Positions 54,939 to 64,000 of a stretch of 64,000 nucleotides of DNA are shown here, one piece after another; positions within the stretch are counted from its first letter, which is position 1; every line of letters starts with the position of its first letter. The notes under the pieces were generated by a model that saw nothing but the letters and a program-made list of their open reading frames with translations, was not told where the DNA came from and made no database searches. Source of the DNA: Trichobilharzia regenti (lineage: Eukaryota > Platyhelminthes > Trematoda > Strigeidida > Schistosomatidae); assembly GCA_944472135.2 (NCBI GenBank), contig OX235265.1, positions 45,729,459-45,793,458 of the forward strand, in the 5' to 3' direction. The position numbers and the translations under genes were made by a program.

Positions 54939-55187
54939 AATAAATAATAATAAAATAAATTTTTCCTTCACGTTCCCCTGTGGAACATAGGGCTTCAAGT
55001 TAGAGGCTTGAAGTTTCTGTAGCAGTGTTTATTTTACAGGATGAGGTTGCTAGCCTCATGCCCAACCTTTCCTCTTTACCAGTCCCATTACTGGTTTAGC
55101 GAGGTAAAGGAGTGCGCCGGCCGGGAATCGATCCCCGGACGATGTGCATGGTCGGCGAGCGTCCTAACCGCTATGCCACCGACGCAC
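54939..55187 (-). mobile_element. tRNA-headed SINE with RTE tail (copy 4), nested in CR1
   Basis: A perfect 11-bp target duplication, GACATGCTAAT, lies at 54928-54938 and 55188-55198. The minus strand has A box GGCATAGCGGTTAGGA, B box GGGATCGATTCCC-like, GGTAAAGAGGAAAGGTTGGG, GCTAGCAACCTC, GCTACAGAAACTTCAAGCCT, the RTE tail and an AAT-rich end. It is the best-preserved copy of the family. Confidence 0.95.
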
Positions 55188-55348
55188 GACATGCTAATAT
55201 GTTGTTGTCAAAACTAACTGAGAATACCCATAATCTATGTAGAATTTTATTTATTGTTAATGTGCACACTGGATACAATACTGTAGTGAAATGCTGAGAA
55301 TTCCATTCTGCATCAGAAGTACTGTTTTGGAATAAATCAAGTTATTAC

Positions 55349-57126
55349 TATTATTATCAACCAATGCATTCATGACGAAATCTACATTGAAATTAATCCG
55401 AATCCCTACAAAAAGCCATAATCTAAATGCCAATCTCCAGCTCATTGATAGCTACTGGACGACGACAGTCGTGAAGCTGCACTGAGAAGTCGTAATCAGT
55501 AATCGATGAACCTTCAGTAGTACCAGTCCAAGAAGTACTAATCCCAGGACCCATCTGACTTCACGAACACTACACACCACCACTAGCCATAAAAGCAATT
55601 ACTAATTAATGCATTGAAATTTAGTTAATAGTTTTATAAATCATTTCTCTGAGCACCTGGTTCCCAACCGATAAGGTCAAGGGTCCGAGTACCACTCTAT
55701 TTACTTCAGCAAGAACAAACGGGATAGTTCATCAGACCTTCACACGATACTCGTGACTCTTAGCCTAGCAGTGCATGAAAAATCTTTCCCGAATAGGTTG
55801 GAAAAAACAACAGAAAACCTTACTAATTTACCATCACAAAGCTATCCACAGAATTATCAGATGGGAAGACAGACAAATGATGAACAAATTCAGCTACTGA
55901 ACAGCGATATCAATTTTCAGACAATAAAATAACAAAGATCATAAATTCTAATATTCATCTCAAGTGTTAATAAAAATGCGTCACCACCCGATTATATATA
56001 CGAAAGGTTTGCCAAATTATGACAAGACTACACCACATCGAAACTTCACTTCCGTAGAGCGGTACCGACCGCGCATTGTGATCAGGAACTAATGAAATAT
56101 ACTTACTTACTAGTCTAAGTAACCCGAAATTTTTCGTTAGCAGGCCTCAGAAAATAATCAACTGTGCACTATTAGAAAATCACATACTTTTATTATTATT
56201 CATTAATCATTTAAGAAATATACAGAGAATTTTCTTGTTTTGTTTTTTTCTTACGATAAAATAGGCAGCATGGATGGAAACCGGGATTATTTGGTCGGTT
56301 TTCATATTTTTTTTAAAAAAAAAATTTGTGTAGAAAATAAAAGCATTGGAAGAATAATAATGTGTGGTGTTGGAACACTATTAAGGATTTTAGCAGTATT
56401 TATATTGGTATACACAAACATGTTAAAAAAAAGGAGAGAGAAAATCGGACTGAGAGTCATTCAAGAAAACTAAACAAAAGATACTTAGATAGGTAGGTTA
56501 ACTTTACAGTTTAAAAATTTTTTTAAAAAAATTAAACAAATAAATGTACAATTTTAACCCCCCACACACATACACATACGCACACAAAAGACTTTGCGTG
56601 TGGATTAAAAGACAAATTTGTGAAACAACCACAACAACAACATCAAGAGGGGGTATAGTAAAAAAAAAAGAAAGAGAAAATCCAAAACCCCAGGTTCATC
56701 TTAGCCTGAATCAAATGAACTGGAATGTACAAAGCATTCCGATTTATTGAATAGGTATTATTTAAAGAGACAAAATGGGGGTCTTGGAAGTAAAAAAAAG
56801 AAGAAGAGAGAATTGGTTCTCAATATATTCAAGTATTGCCACTTGATAACTGAAATATAATAAAATGATGGGCAGACCTCTTTGATTTGTAGAAAAAATC
56901 ATATCTACAAAAGAAATGGGACAAGAGAGAGAGGAGAAGAAGACAAAAAAGAAAGAAGTGGTTATTCATGTTAAAAAGGTATTTAATTTAAAGATAATTT
57001 TGATAATATAAATTTCAATTTATCCGGAAAATTAAATCAAATATCAAACAAAACACGACAATTTCAGGTATAGACTGATGCTCTCTTTTATGAACAAACA
57101 CTACTAATACAGTCCTACAAGAGGTC
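55349..57126. other. No firm feature; AT-rich
   Basis: 55370-55560 may contain very old hammerhead-repeat debris (AATCCCTACAAAAAGCCATA, AGTCGTAATCAG). 56200-57060 is strongly A-rich with frames at 56240-56473 and 56544-56750 that have no recognised motif. I would not call a gene here. Confidence 0.4.
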
Positions 57127-57131
57127 AATCG

Positions 57132-57420
57132 CGAGTCTGAATAGCTCAGTGGTAACGTCTCTGACTGCAGCACTCGCTGGTGACGCGGGTTCAAATCTCA
57201 GAAGGGATATGAGTTTCTTCAAGATTGCAGATACGCCTTGCTGATGAGTGCCAACTAGCACAAAACCTATGCCAAGCAAGGCTTCCTGCCGATCGCCTTG
57301 AACCATCTAATACCAACATTTTAGAGTGCACCGTAAATGCGAGCCACCTAGCATGGTGGCCACATTGCAAACTTGACTGACAGAATTCAGTCTGCACCGA
57401 AGATAGGACTAGACACATTA
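57132..57420 (+). mobile_element. Third tRNA-like repeat with a degenerate hammerhead
   Basis: The tRNA-like head GAATAGCTCAGTGGTAACG (A box) with GGGTTCAAATCTC (B box, 57187-57199) is followed at 57236-57280 by a hammerhead relic and then GCTTCCTGCCGATCGCC and a GACTGACAGAATTCAGTCTG palindrome. It is unlike either the Smα or the 34-kb family. Only one copy occurs in the window. Confidence 0.65.
57236..57278 (+). ncRNA. Degenerate type I hammerhead ribozyme
   Basis: Stem I CTTG / CAAG, core CTGATGA (57241-57247) intact, helix II GTGC/GCAC (57248-57251/57258-57261) with loop CAACTA, then AAA where GAA is required, AC [CTAT] G and C17 with U16.1 missing. Two lesions (G12A, loss of U16.1) predict inactivity. 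Confidence 0.7.
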
Positions 57421-57686
57421 CACTAGTTATTGACTAGTGTGCAATCAAATACAAATACTAGTAATACAGAAAGCACTACTCGAAAAAAAAGATTGGAACG
57501 AAGATTATCATGATTATTATGCTATACGGATGACGAATAACTTTCATACAACGTCGAAATAATAAACTACTAAAGAATAAGAGAGAGTAGTATTTAAACA
57601 TTACGATATTCTGCTTGTTTTCTGAATTACCATTTTGTGGCGTCGAGTAGACAGAGCCTGTTAGATATGACTAAGAAGATATGTGT
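57421..57686. other. No feature seen
   Basis: AT-rich. Confidence 0.4.
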
Positions 57687-57965
57687 AGCTCAGGTGGATG
57701 ATTTTGATGTGGTTGTGTTCTCTGAACTAGCTGGATAGTTAATTTGTGAAGCTTTCATCACCCTACTAGGCGGCGGTATCTTCAGAGCATACGCTTCAAT
57801 TTCTTGAAGTGAGCTTTTAGATTTCTCCACGGGTTCACTGTTAGTCATCTCTCCTGGTGACGTTGGACATGATTGGTTGTTTTTGTGTGTTTTCATACCT
57901 TTTAGGTTACTTGTATTGGAACTGATTGTTTCTTTGACTTGAACTTTCACCCTTTGTGTGTGTGT
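57687..57965 (-). repeat. PLE-type end, left arm of an inverted repeat
   Basis: Inverse of 58210-58475, arms ~265-280 bp, ~245-bp spacer. The minus strand encodes VKVQVKETISSNTSNLKGMK and ends in AGAACACAACCACATCAAAA. The end resembles that of the inverted PLE pair at 23643-24480, so a PLE origin is likely. The spacer begins with the (TG)n run 57955-57978. Confidence 0.75.
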
Positions 57966-57978
57966 GTGTGTGTGTGTG
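57955..57978. repeat. (TG)n microsatellite
   Basis: Twelve TG units at the inner edge of the inverted repeat. Confidence 0.93.
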
Positions 57979-58209
57979 AGGTGAACATAAGCTAACCGTG
58001 AAAAGACATGATATCCATTCCCTCATATCACTATATACAGACAACCACGGACATCAATTCGACTGGGACAACTAACGTTCAAATATTAGACAGAGGAAAA
58101 ACCAAGAATCCTGGAGAATTTTTTAGAAGCCTCCCTGGTATTCCAGTGAATCACAATCAATAGACACATCGAGATAGACAAAATTTATCAACTTATAAGA
58201 AAGAAACCT

Positions 58210-58475
58210 CACACACAAAGGGTGAAAGTTCAAGTCAAAGAAACAATCAGTTCCAATACAAGTAACCTAAAAGGTATGAAAACACACAAAAACAACCAAT
58301 CATGTCCAAGGTCACCAGGAGAGATGACTAACAGTGAACTCGTGGAGATATCTAAAAACTCACTCCAAGAAATTGAAGCATATGCGCTGAAGATGTCGCC
58401 GCCTAGTAGGGCGATGAAAGCTTCACAAATTAACTATCCAGCTAGTTCAGAGAACACAACCACATCAAAAAGACA
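58210..58475 (+). repeat. PLE-type end, right arm of the inverted repeat
   Basis: The arms differ at only a few positions (for example CCAACG/CCAAGG, GAACCC/GAACTC). Both arms keep an open frame, which follows from the near identity and is not evidence of coding. Confidence 0.75.
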
Positions 58476-58491
58476 GTCTGTTGTGAGTTAA

Positions 58492-59069
58492 ATATTCTTG
58501 GTTTTTAAAGGGAACCATAATGAATTTTCACCTCGAACCAGGTGGACTACAAATAATGGATTTCATAAGAGATATTAAAAGTTTGCCTACAGAGCTAGCT
58601 AGTCAGAATTCGACAAGGCTTAGGTTGGTTAGACTCTCTGAGAGAAGTTTTATCCGGACATACTGATGACGAAATAAACGGCCATCCGGTGATTTAAATC
58701 ACTGTGATCCGGTTAGCAAGGAATTTTGTTTGACATGAAAGCATTCCAGCTAATCATATTAAATAATAGTGTATATCATTGGACAGTCAAAATGATCACG
58801 GAACACAAACAAAATATTCTCCGCTTTTTTTTTCTTTAACGTACATCCGGATTCGATAGAAAGTTGTGTGTGTATTTCAATTACTGCTATGCATTCAAAA
58901 TTCCCGAGAATGGGAATAAACATTTCACAGTAATTATTGAAGATTTAATTGATTGGAGAGTACGTTCTTTTTTCACGTAAACAAATATAATGTTATTTGG
59001 TGAGTGGTGACTAGCAATGGAATCCAGGATCCAGGGACATGTCAATTACTATAAACAAATAATATCGTC
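58492..59069. other. No firm feature
   Basis: 59005-59030 has GTGACTAGCAATGGAATCCAGGA, a Smα-like fragment in minus orientation; the rest is unrecognised. Confidence 0.4.
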
Positions 59070-59072
59070 CGA

Positions 59073-59215
59073 GAGTGACATGGAGGAGATAGTGCGAGGC
59101 GGAGATGAGAGATAATGGGCGACTGTGGACCCGGCTGAAGAGTACGGCACAAAAAAGTGGAAATGTGTTTTTAAAGCCTATGTTCCACTCGGAAACCAAG
59201 GGAATAATGATAATA
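59073..59215 (+). mobile_element. RTE-type LINE (family 1), short 3' tail
   Basis: Begins CGAGAGTGACATGGAGGAGA (the RVTWRR region) and ends AAGCCTATGTTCCACTCGGA with an AAT-type tail. Confidence 0.82.
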
Positions 59216-59224
59216 ACAATCAAA

Positions 59225-59545
59225 TTCAGTTTTAGATTTTCCCGACGACTGTTTGAATCGAAGTGCTCGGTCTCAGGTTGACATGTCGACTTCTTGTGCA
59301 GATGCTTCGACGATATCTGGGCACGTAAGTAGAAGTTAATTGGTGGATGGTGACTAGCAGTGGATTCCAGTGACACTCGATGCACAAGAAGCGACTCCGA
59401 TTGCCTAGTCGATAATGCTTTAGCGTTTGAAGCGACAAGTGTTCAACTGCAGTCTCAGTAAGAACACACATTCACTCACTGGAAATCCAGGTACATTGGT
59501 CTCGAATAGAACGAAATGCGTACAACGGATTCCACTTCTAGTTAC
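59225..59545 (+). mobile_element. Smα-like SINE
   Basis: Contains TCTCAGGTTGACATGTCGAC, GCAGATGCTTCGACGATATC, GGTGACTAGCAGTGGATTCC, GCGTTTGAAGCGACAAGTGT and a 3' hammerhead remnant (59486-59538) in which the core and half of helix II are deleted (CAGGTACATTGGTCTCGAAT, then GAACGAAATGCG and GGATTCCAC). It is the closest in this window to the typical Smα layout. Confidence 0.8.
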
Positions 59546-59705
59546 TCCCATCCAGCAAATAACACATTAATCCTCAGATAACATCAAAACATCTGTGTTA
59601 CGAGCCAACATGTCAACAGAGGCTTAACATTTCGATTCAATCAAATCAATAGACGGGAAATAGAAAAAAATTAACACTAAACAGAAACTTGCAGGCGGCG
59701 ACTCT

Positions 59706-59944
59706 TTCTTTTATTCCTTCACGTTCCCAGTGGAACATAGGGCTCAAAGCTAGAGGCTTTAAGTTTCTGTAGCAGTGTTAATTTTTACAGGATGGAGTTG
59801 CTAGCCTCATGCCCAACCTTTCCACTTTAGCAGTCTTTCTGCTGGCTTAGCGAGGTAAAGGAGTGCGTTCTGTGGCCGGGAGTCGAACCCGGACCATGTG
59901 CATGGTTGGCGAGCATCCTAACCACTGTGCCACTGACGCAATGA
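59706..59944 (-). mobile_element. tRNA-headed SINE with RTE tail (copy 5)
   Basis: Minus strand: A box GGCACAGTGGTTAGGATG, B box GGGTTCGACTCCC, LINE-leader-like middle and RTE tail. Candidate duplication CGGYGACTCT at 59696-59705 and 59945-59954 (one mismatch). It lies just downstream of the candidate host-gene 3' end. Confidence 0.9.
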
Positions 59945-60021
59945 CGGTGACTCTGGTCAGTCACAATAGTAACAAAAATACTTATTTAATTACTTACATT
60001 AATACATAGTGGATAAAAAGT

Positions 60022-60249
60022 CTAAGGTGTAATATGTCTTTGTGGAATAATTTGAGTAGCTGTCGCCAGTTTACTTTCATTAAATGCAGGTTGACAATTA
60101 ATTCGTTGCATAGCCCGATCACCACCAGCACCACCACTGTTCATCTTTTTTGATTTCCCTGATTTACCATTGATTTGTGAAGGCAATCGTGCAGGTCCAC
60201 GTCGGACAGTTGATTTATGATCATTTTTTATTTCAAAGGCAATAGAACT
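60022..60249 (-). CDS. Probable terminal coding exon of an unidentified host gene
   Basis: On the minus strand a 75-codon open stretch starts right after a good 3' splice site (CTCTTTTGCCTTTCTCTTCAG at 60250-60270, acceptor AG at 60250-60251) and ends with TAG at 60022-60024. The exon length is 228 bp and in phase 0 if the frame is as read. The peptide is basic and low-complexity: VRRGPARLPSQINGKSGKSK, N-S-G-G-A-G-G-D-R, QRINCQPAFNESKL and the end PQRHITP. Codon use looks schistosome-like and no transposon homology is seen. An ATTAAA at 59985-59990 lies ~32 bases after the stop. Upstream exons would lie to the right, beyond what I can identify. No family recognised. Confidence 0.6.
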   Translation of the reverse strand, partial: SSIAFEIKNDHKSTVRRGPARLPSQINGKSGKSKKMNSGGAGGDRAMQRINCQPAFNESKLATATQIIPQRHITP

Positions 60250-60319
60250 CTGAAGAGAAAGGCAAAAGAGTAAAAAAAATAGAAGCTATAAACAGTGAAA
60301 TCCTGTTTACACAGAAATT

Positions 60320-60500
60320 TTAAAACGGCGAGTAAGGAGGGTGTGCGACGGTAACATGGAGGTGACCAAGTAAGGAATGCATATAAATGATTGTGAAGCC
60401 AATGTTAAAGACAGTAGAGAATAGAGTGAGATGGAGGTATGCCGGTGAAGCCTTATATTCCACCAGGTACCCTAGGGAATAATAACGGTAATAATCTACG
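60320..60500 (+). mobile_element. RTE-type LINE (family 1), short 3' tail
   Basis: Encodes the end region (ACGGCGAGTAAGGAGGGTGT, ATGGAGGTGACC) and ends GAAGCCTTATATTCCACCAG, GTACCCTAGGGAATAATAAC. It lies in the presumed intron next to the exon at 60022-60249. Confidence 0.75.
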
Positions 60501-61257
60501 AACGTTTTAAGCATTTAGATCCAACTATATGGTTCAGTGTTGTTCTGACCTTGAACATGTCCTTTTGACTTGACCTAAGTCTATTTTCTCACCTCTTAAC
60601 TCTTTATTAATTTCATATATATTCCTATGACAAGTCCGTGTGTGATCAGATTGTTCGAAATGTGTTGCGCAACTAAACTATATGAATCAGACAGATTACG
60701 TCTTCTTATTGCTTTATCTTATCTTTACGTCATATTACATTTATTGTAATGAAACACGATTTCAAGTGTGACTACAATATACTAAGTTCAACTTGATATT
60801 TCGCTTCTATCCTGACTACTTTAATGGGAAAGACCAGTTATCGATCATGTTCATAAAAAATTCCCACATGTATAGTATTACACAATACAGCTATTTAAAC
60901 AGTCTTATTTCTTTTCTATTATGACTGCTTTATTTGTTCAACGTAATAAAAGCAACGAGTATTAAGTTTAATATTTATTGACCAAAATGCTAAAATACTC
61001 GCTTAAATAACCTAAAATTTAAGATTCAGCCTTAACAGTATCTATTCACGAAAAAGTTAAACTTTAAGCACCACTAACTACCAATCAGCAAATGGCCTCG
61101 AAAACTTCAATCACGTGAAGGAGGCTTTTTTTGTATGGAATACGTATATTTATGAAAAAATTGCACAAAAACTGTAGAAAAGTGTTACAGAGGATACCTT
61201 CCTCTCAAATGTGCTAAAAATAGCTCTCAGTTTTAAGTTGGAGTATGAACAGAGTGT
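60501..61257. other. No feature seen
   Basis: AT-rich; probably intronic if the exon call is right. Confidence 0.4.
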
Positions 61258-61440
61258 AATTCCATTGTGGGTAAAATTTATTTTGATAAAGTCTCATAGT
61301 GTTATACAGTAATATTTCCTGAGCAATAAACTGTGCTTGAAACATCATCAGTGAATAGTACTGTATAACATTGTGAAACTATATCAAAATAAATTTCTCC
61401 CACAATGGAATTATATTCTATCGCCACAGTGCACAAGTAC
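61258..61440. repeat. Solo PLE-end palindrome
   Basis: Arms 61258-61311 and 61359-61412 are imperfect inverted complements around a 47-base loop. Both match the terminal repeat seen at 39098-39203/41055-41160 and 23010-23100 (CTATATCAAAATAAATTT, ATGGAATTATATTCT, CACAGTGCACAAG). Confidence 0.7.
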
Positions 61441-61496
61441 TATTCTTATATCAATATAGTAATTTAACTACATTCTATGCATGCAGTTATTCAGAT

Positions 61497-61655
61497 CTTC
61501 TAACCCTAGCAATAACCTTAATCTTTCCTGAACCTAACCCTAACGTGAAAATATCCCTAAACTAACTGTAATCTAACTCGAACCAACTCTAATGTCACCT
61601 TTATTAGATTAACCTAACCATAACTTCCCCTTGGCTTAAACCGTAACTTAATCTT
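61497..61655. repeat. Degenerate CTAACC-rich tract
   Basis: Repeated CTAACC/CCTAAC-like words (for example AACCTAACCCTAACG at ~61541-61555, and AACCTAACC near 61611). The spacing is irregular, so it is either an old telomere-type (CCCTAA) interstitial tract or an unrelated low-complexity region. Confidence 0.4.
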
Positions 61656-61709
61656 ACCCACTCATATGCCGAAACTTGCCAGATATCCCATTTAATAGCA
61701 TAACACTTC

Positions 61710-61885
61710 GATGTCTGTCTGTCTGTCTGTTTTCGACATAGAACTTTGCACAAATGTGCACCAGTTCAAGTCGCCACACTCCGTGTAGCACGCGAAGCAA
61801 GAGAAAAAAGTACAAGAAAAGCATAATAGAAACAGTGAGCAGAGGTGTGAGGCAAAGGAGTAATAAAGAAAAACAAAACACTTCG
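61710..61885 (-). mobile_element. RTE-type LINE (family 2), 3' terminus
   Basis: The minus strand ends GTGTGGCGACTTGAACTGGT, GCACATTTGTGCAAAGTTCT, ATGTCGAAAACAGACAGACA. The (CAGA)n run is the element's tail; the same tail occurs at 63505-63530. Confidence 0.82.
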
Positions 61886-62689
61886 ATAAGCATATGTTAT
61901 TGATTTTGACAAAATTATTTGCCAGGTTTCACTAACTTGCTCAGTGAGCCATTTCAGGGTCATTAGTGCGGTCGCACTCCATTGTTGTTCGCTAGTGGTG
62001 CTTCAAGTTTAACTTAGCCGGTTAAAGTAACAGACTGAGATTGGTTAGATTATTGATGTACAAAAAATGTACATAGTTAAAGCTTAAATATGAATAGATG
62101 GTTACTATACAATTCATAGTAATTCTTTTTCAATCAATACTAGATTGATGATGAGTGTGCAAAACTCTATAGGACACCGACAACTGGTAAATTGAAAAAA
62201 TCTATATATATATATACATCAATCACAGTAAACATCATTACAAAGATTGTGACTAATGCATATGTTAAGTACTCGGATACCATTCAAAAAAGATTAATAA
62301 TACACATTGTAGTCCTCATTGTCAGTCGAAGGCGTCATTACAGTTAAAATATGATGGAGATTGACAAAATGCATAGAACTGTGGACAGAAAAGGTTCAAA
62401 TCAATTCTGGAAGTCAGACAGACTCCTTTTTGGCGGCAATTCTTAAAGTAGACGGATTCTAGGCTATATAATTCAAACAAAAATATGATGTCACACATTC
62501 CTTTATTGTGTTTCCAAATCTCTTGGTGGTTTTCGTTAGCCCAGCTGCTGGTGTGAAGTATGAAAACCGACAAGACTAAATCTGTGCTGTGTATATTTAT
62601 CTGTTTGATATAGAAAGTTTACGATTTTGAGTAAAAATAAACCTTGTCGAAGATAATACAGATACAATGTCACCGAAATGATAATTAGT
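61886..62689. other. No feature seen
   Basis: AT-rich with TA repeats near 62202-62214. The minus frame 62322-62573 has no motif and no clear splice sites; I do not call it. Confidence 0.4.
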
Positions 62690-62868
62690 TGGGGGATTTC
62701 ATGATGAGCTGACACCAGTTAGACAACCATTAGAAAACCAGCACCGGAGTAATGGACGGCTGTTTCGTCCTAATTTGGGACTTTTCACGGTGCGCACCCA
62801 CCGGGGTTCGAACGCAGGAGCTTTCAGTTACATGGCGAGCTCGTAGACTATCAAGCTACTGGAATCCA
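62690..62868 (-). mobile_element. Hammerhead/tRNA-like repeat, left part of an inverted dimer
   Basis: The minus strand has B box GGGGTTCGAACGC-like in inverse, GGTGCGCACCG, GTCCCAAATTAGGACGAAAC and the tail. The core CTGANGA is lost (CGTGAAAA). Confidence 0.72.
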
Positions 62869-62995
62869 TTCCAAACTAGGACGAAACAGACGTCTAGAAC
62901 TCCCAGGTTTTTCAACGCTTCTCTAACTAATGTAAGCTCATGATGAAAGCCTCCAATCAATCAAACACAATCCCTACAAAACCAAACACTTAATA
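62869..62995 (+). mobile_element. Hammerhead/tRNA-like repeat, right part of the inverted dimer
   Basis: Starts ATTCCAAACTAGGACGAAAC and continues AGACGTCTAGAACTCCCAGG and GCTCATGATGAAAGCC. Only helix II onward is present. Confidence 0.7.
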
Positions 62996-63371
62996 AATGA
63001 TAATTGATATAAATTAGCCTGTGTTCATCACTGATGGTATAATCAACTAAAGATGGAATGCCATTTGAAGAACATGGAAAGTGGTCACAGAAACACTGAA
63101 ATATGTTAGGTCTTGACTGGTTATGCAAATAAAAAACACATTTGTAAGGAGCTGAGAAAAAGTCTATTTAAAAAAAATTAGCTGATGATTTTGGTTGACA
63201 TATGCTCAGGTTTTTCTAGGTAAATGGTATTCAATGAGAACTCACGAAAATCCTACCTACATATAATTTAGTTTTTTATCAGTAATACATCCTGAGATGT
63301 ATCTTATCAATTTACCGTGAATGATATAGACAATAAAGAAGGATGAGGACTGAACAGAGATCCATGAAGAT
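62996..63371. other. No feature seen
   Basis: AT-rich. Confidence 0.4.
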
Positions 63372-63492
63372 ATTTCTTTCATTCCTTTGCATTTTGAAGT
63401 TTCAGTAGCAGTGCTGTTGTTTTTACAGAGAGACGTTGCTAACGTCATGCCTAACCTTCCCACTCTACCAGAAGATTTAGAAGTACGCCAGT
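63372..63492 (-). mobile_element. tRNA-headed SINE, truncated copy
   Basis: Only the middle and part of the tail remain: inverse of GGTAGAGTGGGAAGGTTAGG, AACGTCTCTCTGTAAAAAC, TACTGAAACTTCAAA. The head is missing. Confidence 0.6.
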
Positions 63493-63504
63493 CAAGCGCG
63501 CATT

Positions 63505-64000
63505 CTACCGGTCTGTCTGTCTGTTTTCGACATAGAACTTTCCATCGATGTGCACCAGTTAAAAGTCGCCACACTCCCACCTTGTATCACAAAAACAATA
63601 GAAGAAAGTAGAAGTAATGCATAATAGAGACAGTAAACACAAGTGTGAGACATAGGAATAGTAATAACGAAGAACAATATGGTTTCATTTGAAATCATAA
63701 GTCACAAGGAGTGGATGCATCTGTGCCAACCAGTCATTGAGAACGATTTTGAGCCATATTACCAATTGTTTCCAACCATTGGTTTTTACCGTCCCGATGA
63801 CCCCAACCGATCAGGAAGTCTACACCTTCCTATGTGACTGGCTTAGACTAACTGTTGTGGATTTCATTGACTGGTGAGGCCATGTTTTGGTTTGACAGCC
63901 GCCAGCTCTTTTCCAGCCTAACCCTATGTCAGCTAGCATTGCCGATTGTCGAGGAAGGCGATCACTAGACAGGAATGCGTAACACACGTCCTAACCATCT
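63505..64000 (-). mobile_element. RTE-type LINE (family 2), 3' part, running off the window
   Basis: The minus strand encodes, in broken frames, RWLGRVLRIP, GLGWKRAGGCQTKTW and the ending through WECGDF*LVHIDGKFYVENR with a (CAGA)n tail at 63511-63526. Same orientation and sequence as positions 1-412. Confidence 0.85.

Larger units (their letters stand above)
54245..55348 (+). mobile_element. CR1-type LINE 3' end with a nested SINE
   Basis: Coding piece 54252-54660, then a UTR interrupted by a SINE at 54939-55187, then the 3' end GAATTCCATTCTGCATCAGA, AGTACTGTTTTGGAATAAAT and ATT-type repeats near 55345. It is homologous to 16866-18157. Confidence 0.85.

Noticed and set aside
56240..56750. 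Open frames in A-rich DNA as host exons
   Set aside because: Biased composition, no motif, and no splice or poly(A) context that distinguishes them from chance.
58385..58430. Hammerhead-like motif CTGAAGATG ... GCGATGAAAGC in the PLE-type arm (also 24370, 57740)
   Set aside because: The core words are present and a 5-bp hairpin forms, but unpaired bases separate the hairpin from the core and no helix III or cleavage triplet fits.
57690..58491. Two near-identical open frames as a duplicated gene
   Set aside because: They are the arms of one inverted repeat of PLE-type sequence; the shared frame follows from the repeat.
1..64000. CRISPR array, bacterial operons or viral genome
   Set aside because: No regularly spaced short repeats and no prokaryotic gene organisation; every strong coding signal belongs to eukaryotic retroelements.

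Overview
The window looks like intergenic or intronic DNA from a schistosome blood fluke, most likely the mansoni/haematobium group. It is AT-rich eukaryotic DNA with no bacterial-style operons. It contains degenerate Smα-type SINEs with recognisable hammerhead-ribozyme remnants, many Penelope-like element (PLE) fragments with GIY-YIG endonuclease tails, RTE- and CR1-type LINEs, tRNA-headed SINEs and one complete Gypsy-type LTR retrotransposon. Species is an inference; no species-specific gene is visible.

Layout. 0-8 kb: truncated RTE copies, an internally deleted Gypsy element with identical LTRs (4047-5106), PLE fragments including one with inverted terminal repeats, and two tRNA-headed SINEs. 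9-26 kb: a Smα-like SINE, more RTE tails, PLE pieces, a CR1 3' half with an open 258-codon frame (17362-18138), and several copies of a tRNA-like repeat carrying a hammerhead motif. 26.6-29.8 kb: a full-length RTE-type LINE bounded by a perfect 12-bp target-site duplication but broken at the reverse transcriptase catalytic motif. 29.9-43 kb: PLEs with inverted ends, LINE fragments in both orientations, and at 34.2-34.9 kb a near-palindromic hammerhead repeat with two intact ribozyme cores. 44.3-50.5 kb: a second RTE family arranged as an inverted repeat, interrupted by an intact Gypsy element (44869-49413) with gag, pol, near-identical LTRs and a 4-bp target duplication. 51-64 kb: PLE and CR1 tails, a SINE nested in the CR1 3' UTR, a third tRNA-plus-hammerhead repeat (57.1 kb), a probable last exon of an unidentified host gene (60022-60249, minus strand), telomere-like degenerate CTAACC-rich DNA, and RTE 3' ends running off the right edge.

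How the parts relate. The autonomous machinery represented here is RTE (endonuclease plus RT), CR1, PLE (RT plus GIY-YIG) and Gypsy (protease, RT, RNase H, integrase). The non-autonomous elements appear to borrow from these. One SINE family carries both the 5' leader and the 3' tail of the 26.6-kb RTE; a second has the same tRNA-like head with a CR1-like tail; the deleted Gypsy keeps the LTRs and the two ends of the coding region. Hammerhead motifs occur in three separate repeat families. Apart from the single exon I found no convincing host gene. Most other open frames are chance or shadows.
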